A DNA stretch of 64,000 nucleotides from the NCBI RefSeq assembly GCF_000816845.1, contig NZ_CP006880.1, positions 248,001-312,000 of the forward strand. The letters run 5' to 3'. A model generated the notes under the pieces. That model had not been told where the DNA came from. It was given only the letters and a program-made list of their open reading frames with translations, and did not search any database. This DNA is from Rhizobium gallicum bv. gallicum R602sp. Lineage in GTDB: Bacteria; Pseudomonadota; Alphaproteobacteria; Rhizobiales; Rhizobiaceae. Below, in pieces: positions 63,155-64,000 of this stretch. Position 1 is the first letter of the stretch. Each line of letters opens with the position of its first letter. Made by a program: the position numbers and the translations under genes.

Positions 63155-64000
63155 TCGCTCCCATCCTTCTGTTCGTTGCCGCTCAGCGCGCGGACGTAGA
63201 AGTAACCGAGCGACATCAGGATCAGGAACAGCAGCACCGAATAGGCCGATGCCACCCCCCAGCGCTGGCGGCCGAAGGCGAGTTCGTAAATGTGGGTGAT
63301 CCAGATATGCGATGCATTCGACGGCCCGCCGCCGGTCATGATCCAGGGGATGATGAAAGAATTGAAGTTGGCCACTGCCAGCAGAAGGATCGTCACCGTC
63401 GAGACGTTTCTCAGGTGTGGAAAGGTGACGTGCCAGAACCGCTGCCATGCGTTGGCTCCGTCGACTTTTGCGGCGCGCAGCAACTGGTCGGGAACCGTCT
63501 GCAGGCCAGCCATCATCATGATCATGGCGAACGGAAACTCTCGCCAGATATTCACGACGATCAGCGAGGGCAGCACTGTGCTGACGCTGTCGATGAAATT
63601 CGGCGGCCGATCGCTCAATCCCAGGCCAACCAGCACCGCGCCAATGATCCCAAAGTCCGAATGGTAGATCCATTTCCAGATATAGGACGCGGCAACCGCG
63701 CTGATAACCCAGGGAATGATCAGGACGGCGCGCAGGATGGCGCGGCCGGCAAAGTCACGATGAAGTGCGAGGGCGCAAGCGAACCCCAGGACAAACGAGA
63801 TGAAAGTCGATCCCGCTGTCCAGATAAGAGTGTTCGACGTAACCGTCCAGAACACCGGACTTTTGAGGATGGCGGTGTAGTTGTCGAGGCCGACGAAAAT
63901 CTTGTCCCGAAGCTGCAGGCCAGGCGGTGTGTTGAAGAGCGACAGCTCGATCGTGTAATAAATAGGGTAGGCTATGACGATGAGCATCACGGCGATCGCA
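63151..64000 (-). CDS. Sugar ABC transporter permease (CUT1, MalF type), 5' end beyond the window
   Basis: About 283 residues are visible; the frame stays open to the right edge, where the first transmembrane helix (AIAVMLIVIAYPIYYTIELS) is already present, so only a short N-terminus is missing. The EAA loop LLRAAKVDGANAWQRFWHVTFPHL (shown in part) is intact. It pairs with the MalG-type permease. Confidence 0.92.
   Translation of the reverse strand, partial: AIAVMLIVIAYPIYYTIELSLFNTPPGLQLRDKIFVGLDNYTAILKSPVFWTVTSNTLIWTAGSTFISFVLGFACALALHRDFAGRAILRAVLIIPWVISAVAASYIWKWIYHSDFGIIGAVLVGLGLSDRPPNFIDSVSTVLPSLIVVNIWREFPFAMIMMMAGLQTVPDQLLRAAKVDGANAWQRFWHVTFPHLRNVSTVTILLLAVANFNSFIIPWIMTGGGPSNASHIWITHIYELAFGRQRWGVASAYSVLLFLILMSLGYFYVRALSGNEQKDGSE

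Noticed and set aside
62264..63673. Long reading of the MalG-type permease gene starting at 63673
   Set aside because: The extra part lies in another frame of the MalF-type gene; the ATGA overlap at 63151-63154 gives the natural start.
1..64000. CRISPR arrays, prophage or replication genes
   Set aside because: No regularly spaced repeats, phage structural genes, rep genes or rRNA/tRNA genes were seen.

Overview
The window reads as an accessory replicon or catabolic island of an alphaproteobacterium of the Rhizobium/Agrobacterium group. This is inferred from the protein families, the density of ABC and TRAP uptake systems, the regulator types and the even, fairly high GC. No rRNA, tRNA, CRISPR array or replication gene was seen. 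The layout is modular: each module has one importer, a few enzymes and often a regulator. Module borders carry transposase remnants and broken genes.

Layout. (1) 1-7482, plus strand: a TRAP transporter, a CUT2-type sugar ABC transporter and a lactonase-like amidohydrolase in one tight operon. (2) 7523-9666, minus: a sulfonate-type binding protein and an MDR reductase, followed by an IS110 element (about 9929-11090). (3) 11489-17356, minus: an amino-acid-type ABC importer, an MmgE/PrpD protein and a flavin monooxygenase. (4) 18353-27451: a FadR-type regulator divergent from a sugar operon that ends in a very DgoD-like galactonate dehydratase. (5) 27584-36501, mostly minus: a biuret-type nitrogen cluster with a BMP/nucleoside-type ABC importer, a biuret hydrolase with matching catalytic residues, a second cysteine hydrolase, a formamidase, a cupin and a truncated allophanate hydrolase. 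A divergent GntR regulator lies at 36843. (6) 37536-46410: a patchwork with a LacI pseudogene carrying an internal inversion, a LysR fragment, DMT and MFS transporters, an AraC regulator, a vapBC pair, an IS630 fragment, a LysR gene facing a DUF1127 gene with a stop codon, a VOC protein and a frameshifted antitoxin. (7) 46411-56222, minus: a guanidine-I riboswitch with its terminator, then an ABC importer, two DUF1989 proteins, a biotin carboxylase of the urea/guanidine type and allophanate hydrolase. (8) 56797-58566: a cyclase/TPR protein. (9) 59191-64000, minus: an RraA-like protein, an enolase-superfamily dehydratase and a CUT1 sugar ABC importer cut by the window end.

How they work together. 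Modules 5 and 7 are both nitrogen-scavenging routes that meet at allophanate. Biuret hydrolase yields allophanate directly. Guanidine carboxylase plus carboxyguanidine deiminase also yields allophanate. The only intact allophanate hydrolase in the window is in module 7, because the copy in module 5 is cut after about 193 residues. Modules 4 and 9 look like non-phosphorylative sugar or sugar-acid routes built around enolase-superfamily dehydratases. The clearest non-routine signals are the riboswitch-controlled guanidine operon, the biuret cluster that may depend on it, and the scrambled LacI gene.
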